Positions 53,893 to 63,000 of a stretch of DNA of 64,000 bases are shown in pieces. Numbering within the stretch: position 1 is the stretch's first letter; each line of letters opens with the position of its first letter. Source of the stretch: Elusimicrobiota bacterium. Lineage in GTDB: Bacteria > Elusimicrobiota > UBA8919. Location: NCBI GenBank assembly GCA_003452965.1, contig DMMW01000002.1:79233-143232 (forward strand), written 5' to 3'. A program made the position numbers and the translations under genes. The notes under the pieces were generated by a model. The model made no database searches. It had not been told where the DNA came from and worked only from the letters and a program-made list of their open reading frames with translations.

Positions 53893-55731
53893 ATGAAAAT
53901 ACTAAATACCATACTTTATACTTTAATTCTAAACTTTTTACTTATAACCTGCCTTTACTCTGTCCCTCACATTAATGGTAGAGATTTTGGTCCTAAAGAA
54001 TATGCAAGACCCAAAAGAACATCTAAAGGAGCTATTGCAAAAACAATAACGACAACAGGTATAAGAAAAGTAGCTGTTATATTAGTTAATTTTGTCAGTG
54101 CAGGAACAGATACATCTGGAAGCGAAACAATGTTAACGGACGAAATCTTTAGTTTGAACTATAATTTTACATATTTGAAAAATTTTTATAAAGAAGTATC
54201 ATATGGCAAATTAGATTTAGATATTACTTTTTTTTATACTAATGGTTCTGGTTCAGCATTAACAGGGAATGAGACGCCCTTTACTTTAAATACGCCAATG
54301 TCAACATATGGACAGGATACGGATAGTTCCCTTTCACAGTTAATTATTGACGCTATTATTGCCTGCGGACAGGTAAATTCCATAAATTTTGACGGTGTTA
54401 TAGTCGTACATGCAGGATATGGCAATGAATCAACAAATAATAGCGGGGATATATGGGCTGCATATGTAGGTCCTTTTTCCGCTACAAATGGTTTTACAGA
54501 AGGCATAAATATCCCGGTAAAAGAATCCGGAGCAAGTCCGATAGGTGTATTGTGTCACGAATTCGGTCACCATTTAGGCTTGCTTGATTTATATTCCACA
54601 GGAACAAATAGTGCGACTCAAGTCGGGCATTGGTCCTTAATGGATTATGGAGTATGGCTTGGTAATGGTTCAACCCCTATGCATCCTTCCGGTTGGGAAA
54701 AAAATCTTTTAGGATGGTCATCGCCGATAAGTATATCTTCGGGAACGCATAATTTAATAAGTTATGCATTTGAAACAAGTTCAACAAGCATTTATAAAAT
54801 GAAATTAATTGATACTGATACTGAATATTTTTTAGTATATCATACATCCAGGACCGCATATTCGCCCGCTCCTTCCGGCAGTAACGGTTTGTTGATATGG
54901 CATATTGATGAAGGTACGATAGATGGTACAACTATTACCGACAGAATAGCGACCAATTCATTAAATAATTATTCGCGTAGGACTATTGATGTAGTATCTG
55001 CAGACAATACCGATCCTTCTGTAAACATTGGGGATTTTGGCGACTTATGGCCTGGTACAAAAGTTATATTTTCTGCACCTTTATCTAATAAATACAATGG
55101 TGATGATACGATGCTATCAGTATTTGAAATTACAAATGCTGTTCAATATTCACAGTTTAAGGCATCTTATAAACCGTTCATAAGAGGATATGTAAAAGAT
55201 AGTGCCGGTAATGGAGTTGAGAGCGTTAATATCATACTTACAGGTTTCTTAACCGACGTATCTGTAACTGATAATAACGGTTCATATGTGTTTGCAAACG
55301 TAGAGAATGGTTCATATGAGATTAAAGCGATAAAATCCGGCTTGGAATTTGTACCTTCTAAAATTGTTGCAGCAATTTTAGATTTACCTTCAAGTAATAA
55401 CAACTTTAACGGAATTGCAACCGACACATATTCAAATTTAATTAAAAAAACTGATAATATAAAAGCGGTGAATAATCTATTTGTACCGGGACAACAATTA
55501 TCCACAATATATTATAGAACATCAGAAGATGGTAATGTTAATATTAAACTTTATACGTTGGATGGCAGGTTTATTAAAACGCTTGTAGACGAATATACAT
55601 TAGCGGGGATTAGATCAGTTACTTGGGATGGGAAAAATCTTAAAGATAACGAAGTATCTTCAGGTATTTATCTTGTTCATATAGACGCACCCGGATTCAA
55701 AGCAACAAAAAAAATATGTGTTATAAGATAG
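53893..55731 (+). CDS. Secreted M6-like metalloprotease with C-terminal T9SS/FlgD-type sorting domain
   Basis: A 612-residue protein. A signal peptide (about 1-23) precedes a zinc-protease domain with HEFGHHLGLLD at residues 222-232 (HExxHxxGxxD) and a SLMDYG Met-turn near 252, as in immune-inhibitor-A-type M6 proteases. A carboxypeptidase-regulatory-like beta-sandwich (IRGYVKDSAGNGVESVNI, about 431-505) follows. The last 85 residues form a FlgD-like/T9SS C-terminal domain (NIKLYTLDGRFIKTLVD ... SGIYLVHI ... KKICVIR). It probably leaves the cell through the SprA/PorV machinery encoded nearby. Confidence 0.83.
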   Translation: MKILNTILYTLILNFLLITCLYSVPHINGRDFGPKEYARPKRTSKGAIAKTITTTGIRKVAVILVNFVSAGTDTSGSETMLTDEIFSLNYNFTYLKNFYKEVSYGKLDLDITFFYTNGSGSALTGNETPFTLNTPMSTYGQDTDSSLSQLIIDAIIACGQVNSINFDGVIVVHAGYGNESTNNSGDIWAAYVGPFSATNGFTEGINIPVKESGASPIGVLCHEFGHHLGLLDLYSTGTNSATQVGHWSLMDYGVWLGNGSTPMHPSGWEKNLLGWSSPISISSGTHNLISYAFETSSTSIYKMKLIDTDTEYFLVYHTSRTAYSPAPSGSNGLLIWHIDEGTIDGTTITDRIATNSLNNYSRRTIDVVSADNTDPSVNIGDFGDLWPGTKVIFSAPLSNKYNGDDTMLSVFEITNAVQYSQFKASYKPFIRGYVKDSAGNGVESVNIILTGFLTDVSVTDNNGSYVFANVENGSYEIKAIKSGLEFVPSKIVAAILDLPSSNNNFNGIATDTYSNLIKKTDNIKAVNNLFVPGQQLSTIYYRTSEDGNVNIKLYTLDGRFIKTLVDEYTLAGIRSVTWDGKNLKDNEVSSGIYLVHIDAPGFKATKKICVIR

Positions 55732-55844
55732 TAGAAAAGCAAGTTAAAAGTTAAAGGTTTCCGCCACTGATTCATCGGCGGATTCGCCAAAGGTTTGATG
55801 GCGAAAAAAAATATAGGTAGGATTTAAAGAGGCAAGCCAATTCA
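55732..55844 (+). repeat. Gap with repeat related to the in-frame insertion
   Basis: CCGCCACTGATTCATCGGCGG and ATTCGCCAAAGGTTTGATGGCGAA (about 55759-55805) form two adjacent small hairpins. They align with 51978-52025 inside the upstream barrel gene, with about a quarter of positions different. The upstream part is AGCAAGTTAAAAGTTAAAGG low-complexity DNA. No promoter is evident. Confidence 0.7.
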
Positions 55845-57287
55845 ATGAATTATTTAAATAAAAAAATTATTAAATATATGTTTTACTTTATAATATTTTT
55901 AAATTTGGAATTTGTAATTTGCAATTGTCTCTATGCTAAGGGTGCTGGTGCAACGGCAGGTATCATAATGTTAAACACGCCGGGTGTAAGGCAGGTATCT
56001 CTTGGCGGAAGCGGCGTTGCTCTTGGTGGTGACATATATTCTATATATCAAAATCCTGCAGGCATATCGGATATTGCAGGAAAACAAATATCATCGGTTT
56101 TAGAAAATGGTCTGAGTAACGATTATAAAGCATCTTTTGTATATGGACAGGGTGTATATCCTTTACAGAGATACGGCATTTCTATTGCGGTTACATATTT
56201 AAACGGTGGACCAATGGAGATAAATTACATAGACGGCACATCAAAAAATATTATTTCAGAGTCAGATTTCTTAGCAATTCTTGGTTGGAGTATGAATACT
56301 GCATCAAATCTTTCTCTTGGTTATAATTTTAAGTATTTGAATTCTCAGCTCGCGGAAGATTATAATTCATCCGCTGTTGCTTTTGATGCAGGTATAATAG
56401 CGAAAAGTATTACTGATGAAAAAATAAAACTGGGTCTTGCTGCCCAGAACTTTGGAACATCTTTGAAATACAGAAGTAAAAAAGAAGTATTGCCGACGTT
56501 AATTAGAGGTGGACTATCCTATGATATACCGTTTAGCAATAAAAGCACTCTAATTACTATTATTGACGGTTTTTATTTAATGGATGAAGGTAATTTCTAC
56601 AGTTCTCTTGGTATAGAATATACTTTTAGTGAAAAATATTCTTTTAGAACCGGTTACAAGATTTCACCGGACAGGGGTAACGCTACTTTAGGGTTTGGAT
56701 TAAAATTATATGAAAAGTATTTTCTTGATGTAGCCGCAGAACCTAATACAATTAATAATTTATACAAAGTTTCGTTTACTATGAAGTTTGATACCGGTGA
56801 ATATGATAAAAATAACAAAACAGAAAGTATACAAGAATTACAGTATCCTGAAAAAACAAATATGTTGGAACAAAAAACTGAAGAATTCAAAAAAGTAATG
56901 TCAAGTTTTGCCGTAACGGATTTTGAAGCTAAAAATATTTCTCAAATTGAAGCTTCCGAAATTTCCGATTTAATTAGAAGTGAACTAATTAATATCGGGA
57001 CATTCAATGTAGTTGAAAAAAATGATATGCAGAATATATTAACAGGCTTGGCTTTTCAACAAACAAGTTGTGCTACTGTGGAATGCGCAATTTTGATTGG
57101 TAGGATATTGAATGTAGAAAAGATGGTAGTAGGTTCTGTGTCAAAACTTATAGATACTTATTATATAACGGTAAATCTTGTTGAAGTAGCGACAGGAGAA
57201 ATACTTAAATCTCAAAATGAAAAAACTTATTCAAAAGATGAACTTAGTAGTCTTTGCAGGAATATAGCGCAGAGAATCAGCGAATAG
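55845..57287 (+). CDS. PorV-like outer-membrane barrel fused to a CsgG/LpoB-like domain
   Basis: A 480-residue protein. The signal peptide (about 1-31) leads to a PorV/PorQ-type barrel: TPGVRQVSLGGSGVALGGDIYSIYQNPAGI (about 45-74) is the family's N-terminal signature, and alternating strands run to about residue 325. After a charged linker (about 326-350) a C-terminal domain of about 125 residues reads FAVTDFEAKNIS...ELINIGTFNVVEKNDMQNILTG...GRILNVEKMVVGSVSKL, resembling CsgG/LpoB/FlgO-type periplasmic domains. PorV in T9SS carries cargo away from SprA. The fusion is unusual; only 17 bp separate its stop from the converging lptG gene. Confidence 0.75.
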   Translation: MNYLNKKIIKYMFYFIIFLNLEFVICNCLYAKGAGATAGIIMLNTPGVRQVSLGGSGVALGGDIYSIYQNPAGISDIAGKQISSVLENGLSNDYKASFVYGQGVYPLQRYGISIAVTYLNGGPMEINYIDGTSKNIISESDFLAILGWSMNTASNLSLGYNFKYLNSQLAEDYNSSAVAFDAGIIAKSITDEKIKLGLAAQNFGTSLKYRSKKEVLPTLIRGGLSYDIPFSNKSTLITIIDGFYLMDEGNFYSSLGIEYTFSEKYSFRTGYKISPDRGNATLGFGLKLYEKYFLDVAAEPNTINNLYKVSFTMKFDTGEYDKNNKTESIQELQYPEKTNMLEQKTEEFKKVMSSFAVTDFEAKNISQIEASEISDLIRSELINIGTFNVVEKNDMQNILTGLAFQQTSCATVECAILIGRILNVEKMVVGSVSKLIDTYYITVNLVEVATGEILKSQNEKTYSKDELSSLCRNIAQRISE

Positions 57288-57304
57288 TTTGAACGATGAA
57301 ATCA

Positions 57305-58378
57305 TTATTTTTCAGTCTTATGAATTAGGTAGGATGCTAAAATTAAAAAAATAATATTAGGAATCCAAGCTGCAAAAAAAGGATTCAATGTATTATTCAT
57401 ACCCAAGGCAAATCCAATAGATACCATTCCCCAATAAACAAATCCCGTAAATATTGAAATTGTAAAAGAAAATATTTTTGCTGTTTTTGCCGTTTTTATA
57501 GCAAATGGTATACCTAAAACAACCATTATTAGAATAGCGAATGGTTTTGCAATTTTTGAATATTTATGCAACGTTTCCTGATGAGAGGGAATACCGGATT
57601 TATTAAGTCGAGATATTAAACTGGAAATCTCTTTATACGACATTTCATTAGGATTCTTCTTAATGTTTATGAATTCTGAAGGTTTTTTCTCAAATTGAAT
57701 CTTAGCTGATGCATATTTTTTTATTTCAAATACTTTTTCATTTAAGTTACCAATAGATGCGTTGTTAAGTTCTAAGTATCCATCTTTCCAAATAGCATGT
57801 TTTGATGTAATTTTACTGATAATATTTAGTTTATCATCAAATTTTAATAATATTAAACCTGTAATTTTTTGATTTTCACCGTCAATTATCCTTGCAGAAA
57901 ATATACTATCTTTTTCTATTTGTACAATATTAAATTCTTCTTTATTTGTCTTCTCTTTATGTTTTGAAATTTCGTAGCTCCATATTTTATTAAAAATTCT
58001 GTTTGACTTAATTAAAATTGTATTATTAAAAAAAATAAAGAAAAAAGTTAACAATAAACCGATAATAATTATTGGCTTAGAAATAGTAAGGATACTCATC
58101 CCGGAGGTTCTTAATGCAGAAATTTCGTTATTACGAGATAGTTCACCTATGGAAAATAATGTTGCAAGCAAAGCTGCTACGGGGAATATTAGCGATATCC
58201 AACTCGGTAAAGAATAAAGAAGCGACACAAGAAAAACAGGGATAGGTGCTTTATTTCTAAAAACTACATCTATTCTATCAAAGATATATGTTATGCATAT
58301 TATTGTTAGAAAAACAATAGTTGCAATCATTAGTGATTTTAAAAATGTTTTTGAAAGATATTTATCTATAATTTTCAT
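57305..58378 (-). CDS. lptG: LptG/LptF-family LPS export permease (second gene of pair)
   Basis: A 357-residue inner-membrane permease with three N-terminal and three C-terminal membrane segments around a periplasmic jellyroll domain (about residues 115-265). The N-terminus IIDKYLSKTFLKS (residues 2-14) and the IGELSRNNEISALRTSGMSIL motif are typical. The start at 58378 overlaps the stop of the upstream gene (ATGA on the minus strand), which excludes a longer start 63 bp upstream. With LptB and the other Lpt proteins it draws LPS from the inner membrane. lptF and lptG cannot be told apart securely; gene order was used. Confidence 0.82.
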   Translation of the reverse strand: MKIIDKYLSKTFLKSLMIATIVFLTIICITYIFDRIDVVFRNKAPIPVFLVSLLYSLPSWISLIFPVAALLATLFSIGELSRNNEISALRTSGMSILTISKPIIIIGLLLTFFFIFFNNTILIKSNRIFNKIWSYEISKHKEKTNKEEFNIVQIEKDSIFSARIIDGENQKITGLILLKFDDKLNIISKITSKHAIWKDGYLELNNASIGNLNEKVFEIKKYASAKIQFEKKPSEFINIKKNPNEMSYKEISSLISRLNKSGIPSHQETLHKYSKIAKPFAILIMVVLGIPFAIKTAKTAKIFSFTISIFTGFVYWGMVSIGFALGMNNTLNPFFAAWIPNIIFLILASYLIHKTEK

Positions 58379-59463
58379 TTTCTTGAAACATTTAATGTAA
58401 GGAGTAAACCTGTAAATCCGACAATAATATTTGGAAGCCATACAGCTATCAACGGATTGAAAATTCCTCTTTTTCCAAGTGTTGTTCCCGTAACCAAAAT
58501 CATATAATACACAAATATTATTATAACAACATTAGTAATACCCAATGTTTTAGCTCTTTTTTTATTAGTATTTACCGATAAGGGGATAGCAACAAACATG
58601 AATATAAAACCTGCAGTGGCAAGAACATTCCTTAAGTGAAATTCTGTAATATAAAAGTTTTTGAATTCGGGTGCGACAATCTTGGATTTTTTTAATAAAT
58701 CCTTGGATTTCAATTCTCGCATACCGCCTTCCCTATTTGCAAGAAAATCGGTATTCTGGATTATTTCAATAAACATTTCATTTTCCGAGAAATTAGAGAG
58801 ATTAAATTCTCCGATTCTATTAGAATTTTCCTGCAAAGTTTTACCATTATATAATCGTAACAATATACCTTTATCTTCAACGACCGACATTTCTGCAGTT
58901 TCTGCCGTGGTTATGATAGGCAAATCATCTTTCCATTTGTAAATTATTATATTTTTAAGGGTATTGTTCCTTGAAATATCGTTTACATAAATGTCATAAT
59001 TTTGTATTTGTACAAATTTATTTTCGGATAATTGAGCAATTGGATTCTTATACATTATCTGATAATAAAGTGTTTTGAATTTGGAATTTAACTTTGGTAT
59101 CACTGAAGAATTGCAATAAAGCATAATTAAAGAAAAAAAGAGTGAAACTATAATTATCGGTTTAGTAATAGTAAAAATTTTTGTGCCTGAAGTACGTATG
59201 GCGATTATCTCATTATCCTCATTTAAACGCGAAAAAAGCAGTATAGTACCGGATAAAATAGACATTGGTATCGTAAACATAAAAAAAGAGGGTAAGATAT
59301 AAATAAAAAGCTTTATTGTATTTATTAAACTCGCTCCCTTATTTAATAATAAATCAGACAAATCAAAAAGCAAGTCCATTAGTAATATAAATGTGAATAC
59401 CGATAATGATGTCAAAAATTTCGGAAAAAATTCTTTTAAAAGATAACGATGAATAATTTTCAT
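58375..59463 (-). CDS. lptF: LptF/LptG-family LPS export permease (first gene of pair)
   Basis: A 362-residue paralogue of the following gene with the same six-segment plan: IIHRYLLKEFFPKFL (residues 3-17), FSRLNEDNEIIAIRTSGTKIF near 79-99, a periplasmic domain about 120-265, and three C-terminal segments ending LLLTLNVSRK. It is first in a two-gene operon transcribed away from sprA. Its presence shows an LPS-bearing outer membrane, in keeping with the glycan locus upstream. No signal peptide beyond the first membrane anchor. Confidence 0.85.
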   Translation of the reverse strand: MKIIHRYLLKEFFPKFLTSLSVFTFILLMDLLFDLSDLLLNKGASLINTIKLFIYILPSFFMFTIPMSILSGTILLFSRLNEDNEIIAIRTSGTKIFTITKPIIIVSLFFSLIMLYCNSSVIPKLNSKFKTLYYQIMYKNPIAQLSENKFVQIQNYDIYVNDISRNNTLKNIIIYKWKDDLPIITTAETAEMSVVEDKGILLRLYNGKTLQENSNRIGEFNLSNFSENEMFIEIIQNTDFLANREGGMRELKSKDLLKKSKIVAPEFKNFYITEFHLRNVLATAGFIFMFVAIPLSVNTNKKRAKTLGITNVVIIIFVYYMILVTGTTLGKRGIFNPLIAVWLPNIIVGFTGLLLTLNVSRK

Positions 59464-59547
59464 ATAAAATCAGGGATTAGAAATTAGCGTATAACCGCTA
59501 ACCTATATTTTTAAAACAGTATCATTTATTTGTTACTCTAACATTAT

Positions 59548-59730
59548 AAGACCATTGAAAAAGTCATCAGCTGATATTGATTACATCCATCCTCCGTAGC
59601 AGTAGTCTGCTACGGAGGATGACGGGCAGACTTCTGAAAGATTACACTGATATTATTGTTGGGACTTAATCTGTGTAATCTAAGTTTCTAATCTGTGAAA
59701 TCAGATATTGTTGGGTTTTTCAACAATATC
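59548..59730 (+). repeat. Hairpin plus GATTACA palindromic element, copy 3, closed by an opposite hairpin
   Basis: It lies in the 635-bp gap between lptF and sprA. TTGATTACATCC starts at 59578, followed by the CATCCTCCGTAGCAGTAG palindrome (shortened right arm) and ACTTCTGAAAGATTACACTGAT. It then has TTAATCTGTGTAATC and TAATCTGTGAAATCAG, and finally a perfect hairpin GATATTGTTG-GGTTTTT-CAACAATATC (59704-59730). Read on the minus strand, that hairpin plus TGATTTCACAG repeats the hairpin-GATTACA plan. Confidence 0.82.
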
Positions 59731-59746
59731 ATTATACAAAAAGTCC

Positions 59747-59775
59747 TTGACAAATTCAAGTTTTTAAGATATAAA
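59747..59775 (+). promoter_or_regulatory. Consensus sigma70-type promoter
   Basis: TTGACA (59747-59752) is separated by exactly 17 bp from TATAAA (59770-59775). It drives transcription rightward, toward a structured RNA region and sprA. Transcription should start near 59782, leaving a leader of about 317 bases before the sprA start codon. Confidence 0.75.
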
Positions 59776-59782
59776 TATATAA

Positions 59783-60046
59783 GAAGTGTTTTAGGTGCTG
59801 AGCAAGGGTAACAAACGGTTTAATGTTATTATTTATTGATAACTACAGTTGTATAAAACGGTAAAGGATTTGTAACTATAAACTCTTAACTGTGAACTCT
59901 GTAGTAAAGCCGGGTTACCGAAACTATAAAATTAAAATTTAGTAATTTAAAATATAGGTAATAAAATACCCGCATTTTGATTTAGTAGTTTTAATTATTA
60001 GTGATGTTATGTCCGAGTTTTGGTAATCTATGGCTCGGTCTTTTTA
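59783..60046 (+). ncRNA. Candidate structured RNA or leader (unknown class)
   Basis: A region of about 264 bases bounded by a consensus promoter and a terminator-like hairpin. A long-range stem joins GGTAAC (59807-59812) plus CGG (59816-59818) to CCG (59910-59912) plus GTTACC (59914-59919). Inside lie GTTAT/ATAAC (59825-59829 with 59839-59843) and CTACAG/CTGTAG (59843-59848 with 59899-59904), giving a three-way-junction plan with AAAG before the closing strand. The AGCCGGGTTACCG segment recalls the 3' part of c-di-GMP-I (GEMM) riboswitches, but the rest does not fit. It could be a small RNA or an attenuator for sprA. Confidence 0.4.
60013..60046 (+). terminator. Possible intrinsic terminator upstream of sprA
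   Basis: CCGAG (60013-60017) pairs with CTCGG (60034-60038) across a 16-base loop, and TCTTTTTATT follows. The stem is short but GC-rich in very AT-rich surroundings. It would end a transcript from the 59747 promoter before sprA, either as a stand-alone RNA or under conditional read-through. Confidence 0.45.
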
Positions 60047-60098
60047 TTATTTGTATATAAATTTTTGTAATTTGAATCAGTGTATTAATATATAAAAA

Positions 60099-63000
60099 AT
60101 GAAGAAAAATTATATAATTTTGATGGCTATTATTGTTCTGTTTGCATCTTTTACTTATGTAAGAGCAGAAGAATCTTTTGATATTGATGAATGGCAACAA
60201 ATAAGAAACGAGAAAGAAAAGAAAATATTTGAGGAAGAAAAAATAAGAATTACTGCCCCCGAATCCCTACAGGTAAGTTCAGCAACAAAAACCACCGAAC
60301 GTTCATTGCGTTCAATACTTTCCGAAGGCATAGAATTTCCATACGATTCTAAACTTGAAGTAACCGATTTTTCCGGTCTTTCAGGTATTTCCGGAAGAAA
60401 GTATATTGGAATGAAATATTCCGCGACGAAGTATCTGCATAAGGATGAAAATAATACCAATAGAAGCTTAGGTACTGGCGGATTTGAGCTTAACCAGCAG
60501 CTACAGGTTAGGGTTAAAGGTACAATTAAAAAGAAAATTACGGTTAATGTGGATTATGATGATACTGTTGAAAACAAAAAAGACATTTCAATTATGTATA
60601 AAGGCGATCCCGATGAATTGGTTCAGGAGGCGGCGTTTGGTGATATATCGCTTTCATTACCCGGGACCGAGTTTGTTTCTTATAATAAAGCTGCATTCGG
60701 TGCTATGGCAAGACTTAAATATAGAAAGGCAAATTTGTACGGTGTTTTTTCAAGAACAAAAGGAACAACGGTAGTAAAACGATTTCGCGGTGCTACAACT
60801 TTTGAAACAAAAGAAATAATGGACACATCCTATTTGAGAAGGAAATATTATAGATTAAATTTAGACCCGACGCATCTTCCGATAAAGCCCGGTAGTGAAA
60901 AAATTTATTTTGATGATAGAATTGCTACAAATAACACTATACTTACATCTACAATAACTGTATCAAGATACGGTAGATTAGATTCATCATTTACTGTTAC
61001 AGCGGAGCTTTTATCTCCCGGGAAGGATTATAGTATTGATTATGAAAAAGGTAGAATAGTTTTTAGGAAATTGATAAATCAGAATTATATTATTGCGGTT
61101 GATTATGAGAAAGCGGACGGAACAAGGGTAATAAACGATATTTCGGTTGGTTCTTATAAAATGATAAAAGACGAATCTGAAACGCTTAGATATGAATTAA
61201 AGAATTACTATTCAATAGGACATAGCAAGATTGTGCGGGATGATGGTAGAGGCAACTTCATATTTAGGGTTTTGGATTTAAACAGGACGGAAGTGCTTAA
61301 AATTGGCACCACAGATGTTGCTTATCCGAACTTTGTTGAGGTGGATTTTGAAGCAGGGATTTTTAGATTCACAGATGGTGCCGGTAATGATAGGGAACCG
61401 TTTCCTGAAAGTGTTTATGTTAATCAGCAGACAAATAGTTATAAAATTTATACCGAATACAGATATAAAACCAAATCATATAATCTTAGTCAATTCAACA
61501 TAATCCCGCAGTCTGAAAAAGTATTAATGGATGGTAAAATACTTGTAAGGGACCAGGAATATTTCATGGATTATGATTCCGGTTACATAGAATTTTTTAA
61601 TACTGAAAAAATAACGGATTCTACCTTAATTGAGATTACATATGAATATGCTCCTTTTGGCGGACAAATGGACCAAACGGTGGTCGGGATTCGCGGTGAA
61701 TATAATCCGTTTAATAATATCTCACTTGGCTCCACATTGTTATATAATTTTCCTGCAAAGCCTCTGACTTCGCCTGACGTACGCTCTACACCGGAAAGTA
61801 TATCTGTTTATGAGTTTGACACAAAAGCATCATTCACCAATATACCGTTACAACCTGTTATATCGGGTGAATATGCAGGAAGTGAAAGGGATTTAAATAC
61901 TTTTGGAAATGCTTTAGTAGAAAATATGGAAGGAGTAAAACAAGCGGACACGATGCCAACTGATAAGGATTCATGGAAAGCTTCTAATAATCCATTTTCA
62001 GATGCTAATGCGAAGGATGCGATTATATGGGATAATATTGATGTTAAAAACGGTGATATAAATCCAAATCCCACTATACCGGAAAGAGAAAGGGATTCAA
62101 CCCAACAGGTATTAAGTATAAATTATAAATTGAATTTTAATAAGGAAGCATCAATAATTTATCCGATTTCAAGAATAGGTGTTGATTATACCAAAAAGCT
62201 TTTCTTGGATTTCTGGATGCATGGAGATAATTCAGGTGATAATATTTCAATAGCACTTGGTTCTCTAAATGAAGATTCGGATAATGATGGGATTTTAGAC
62301 ACTGAAGACAAAAATTCTGATGGTATATTAAATCCCGGTGAGGATATTGGGATTACATTTAATCATCCTGACGGTCAAAAAATTACAATAATTGGTGCAA
62401 ATAACGGCAAAATAGATACCGAAGATTTTGATGGTGAAGGAACGCTAAGAACCAACGATAACATATTCGGCAGTTTTAATATGACAAGTTTTAATAATCC
62501 GGATGGTTCTATCGGATTTAAAGATGAAACAGGTGCAGTTTATAACAATATTTCATGGTCTGGCTGGAAACATTTTATTGTGCCGCTTGGAGATGTTACA
62601 AATTGGGACGCTATAAAACAGATACGAATTACCGTCAAATCGCCAGGCGGCAATTCTATCGACAGAAATATACAGTTTTCGCAGATATCATTGGTAGGAA
62701 ACAAATGGGAAAAGCCATTAATTACGGGAATCGGCGAGATGATTGTAACCGGTATCAACAATTTTGAAAATTCGGGTTATACTCCTTTGTATGATCATTT
62801 TCCATCAATATATAAAGATTTATATAATCTTGAAACAATTGACTTAGATGAAAAAAAAGAACAGGCATTATCGTTAAAGTATACTCTTGACAGTGGTTCT
62901 ACAGCTACTACTAAGTCTACTTTCAGAGTGGCTGATTATTCAAAGCACAAGGAAATTACATATTTCTTATGGGGTGATAATTCAAAGGGTGCGACATTTG

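Noticed and set aside
58379..58441. Longer lptG start
   Set aside because: The 21 extra residues are basic, uncharacteristic and overlap the coding end of lptF; the ATGA overlap at 58375-58378 is typical of coupled genes.
59783..60046. c-di-GMP-I (GEMM) riboswitch
   Set aside because: Only the 3' GGGTTACCG-type segment resembles it; the tetraloop/receptor and the GCAAAGCC core are missing, so it is left as an unknown structured RNA.
59783..60046. tmRNA, RNase P, SRP or 6S RNA
   Set aside because: None of the conserved ends or motifs of these RNAs is visible.
60484..60774. Plus-strand open frame within the SprA region
   Set aside because: It is in a different frame from the continuous 1,300-codon sprA frame and has no recognisable features.
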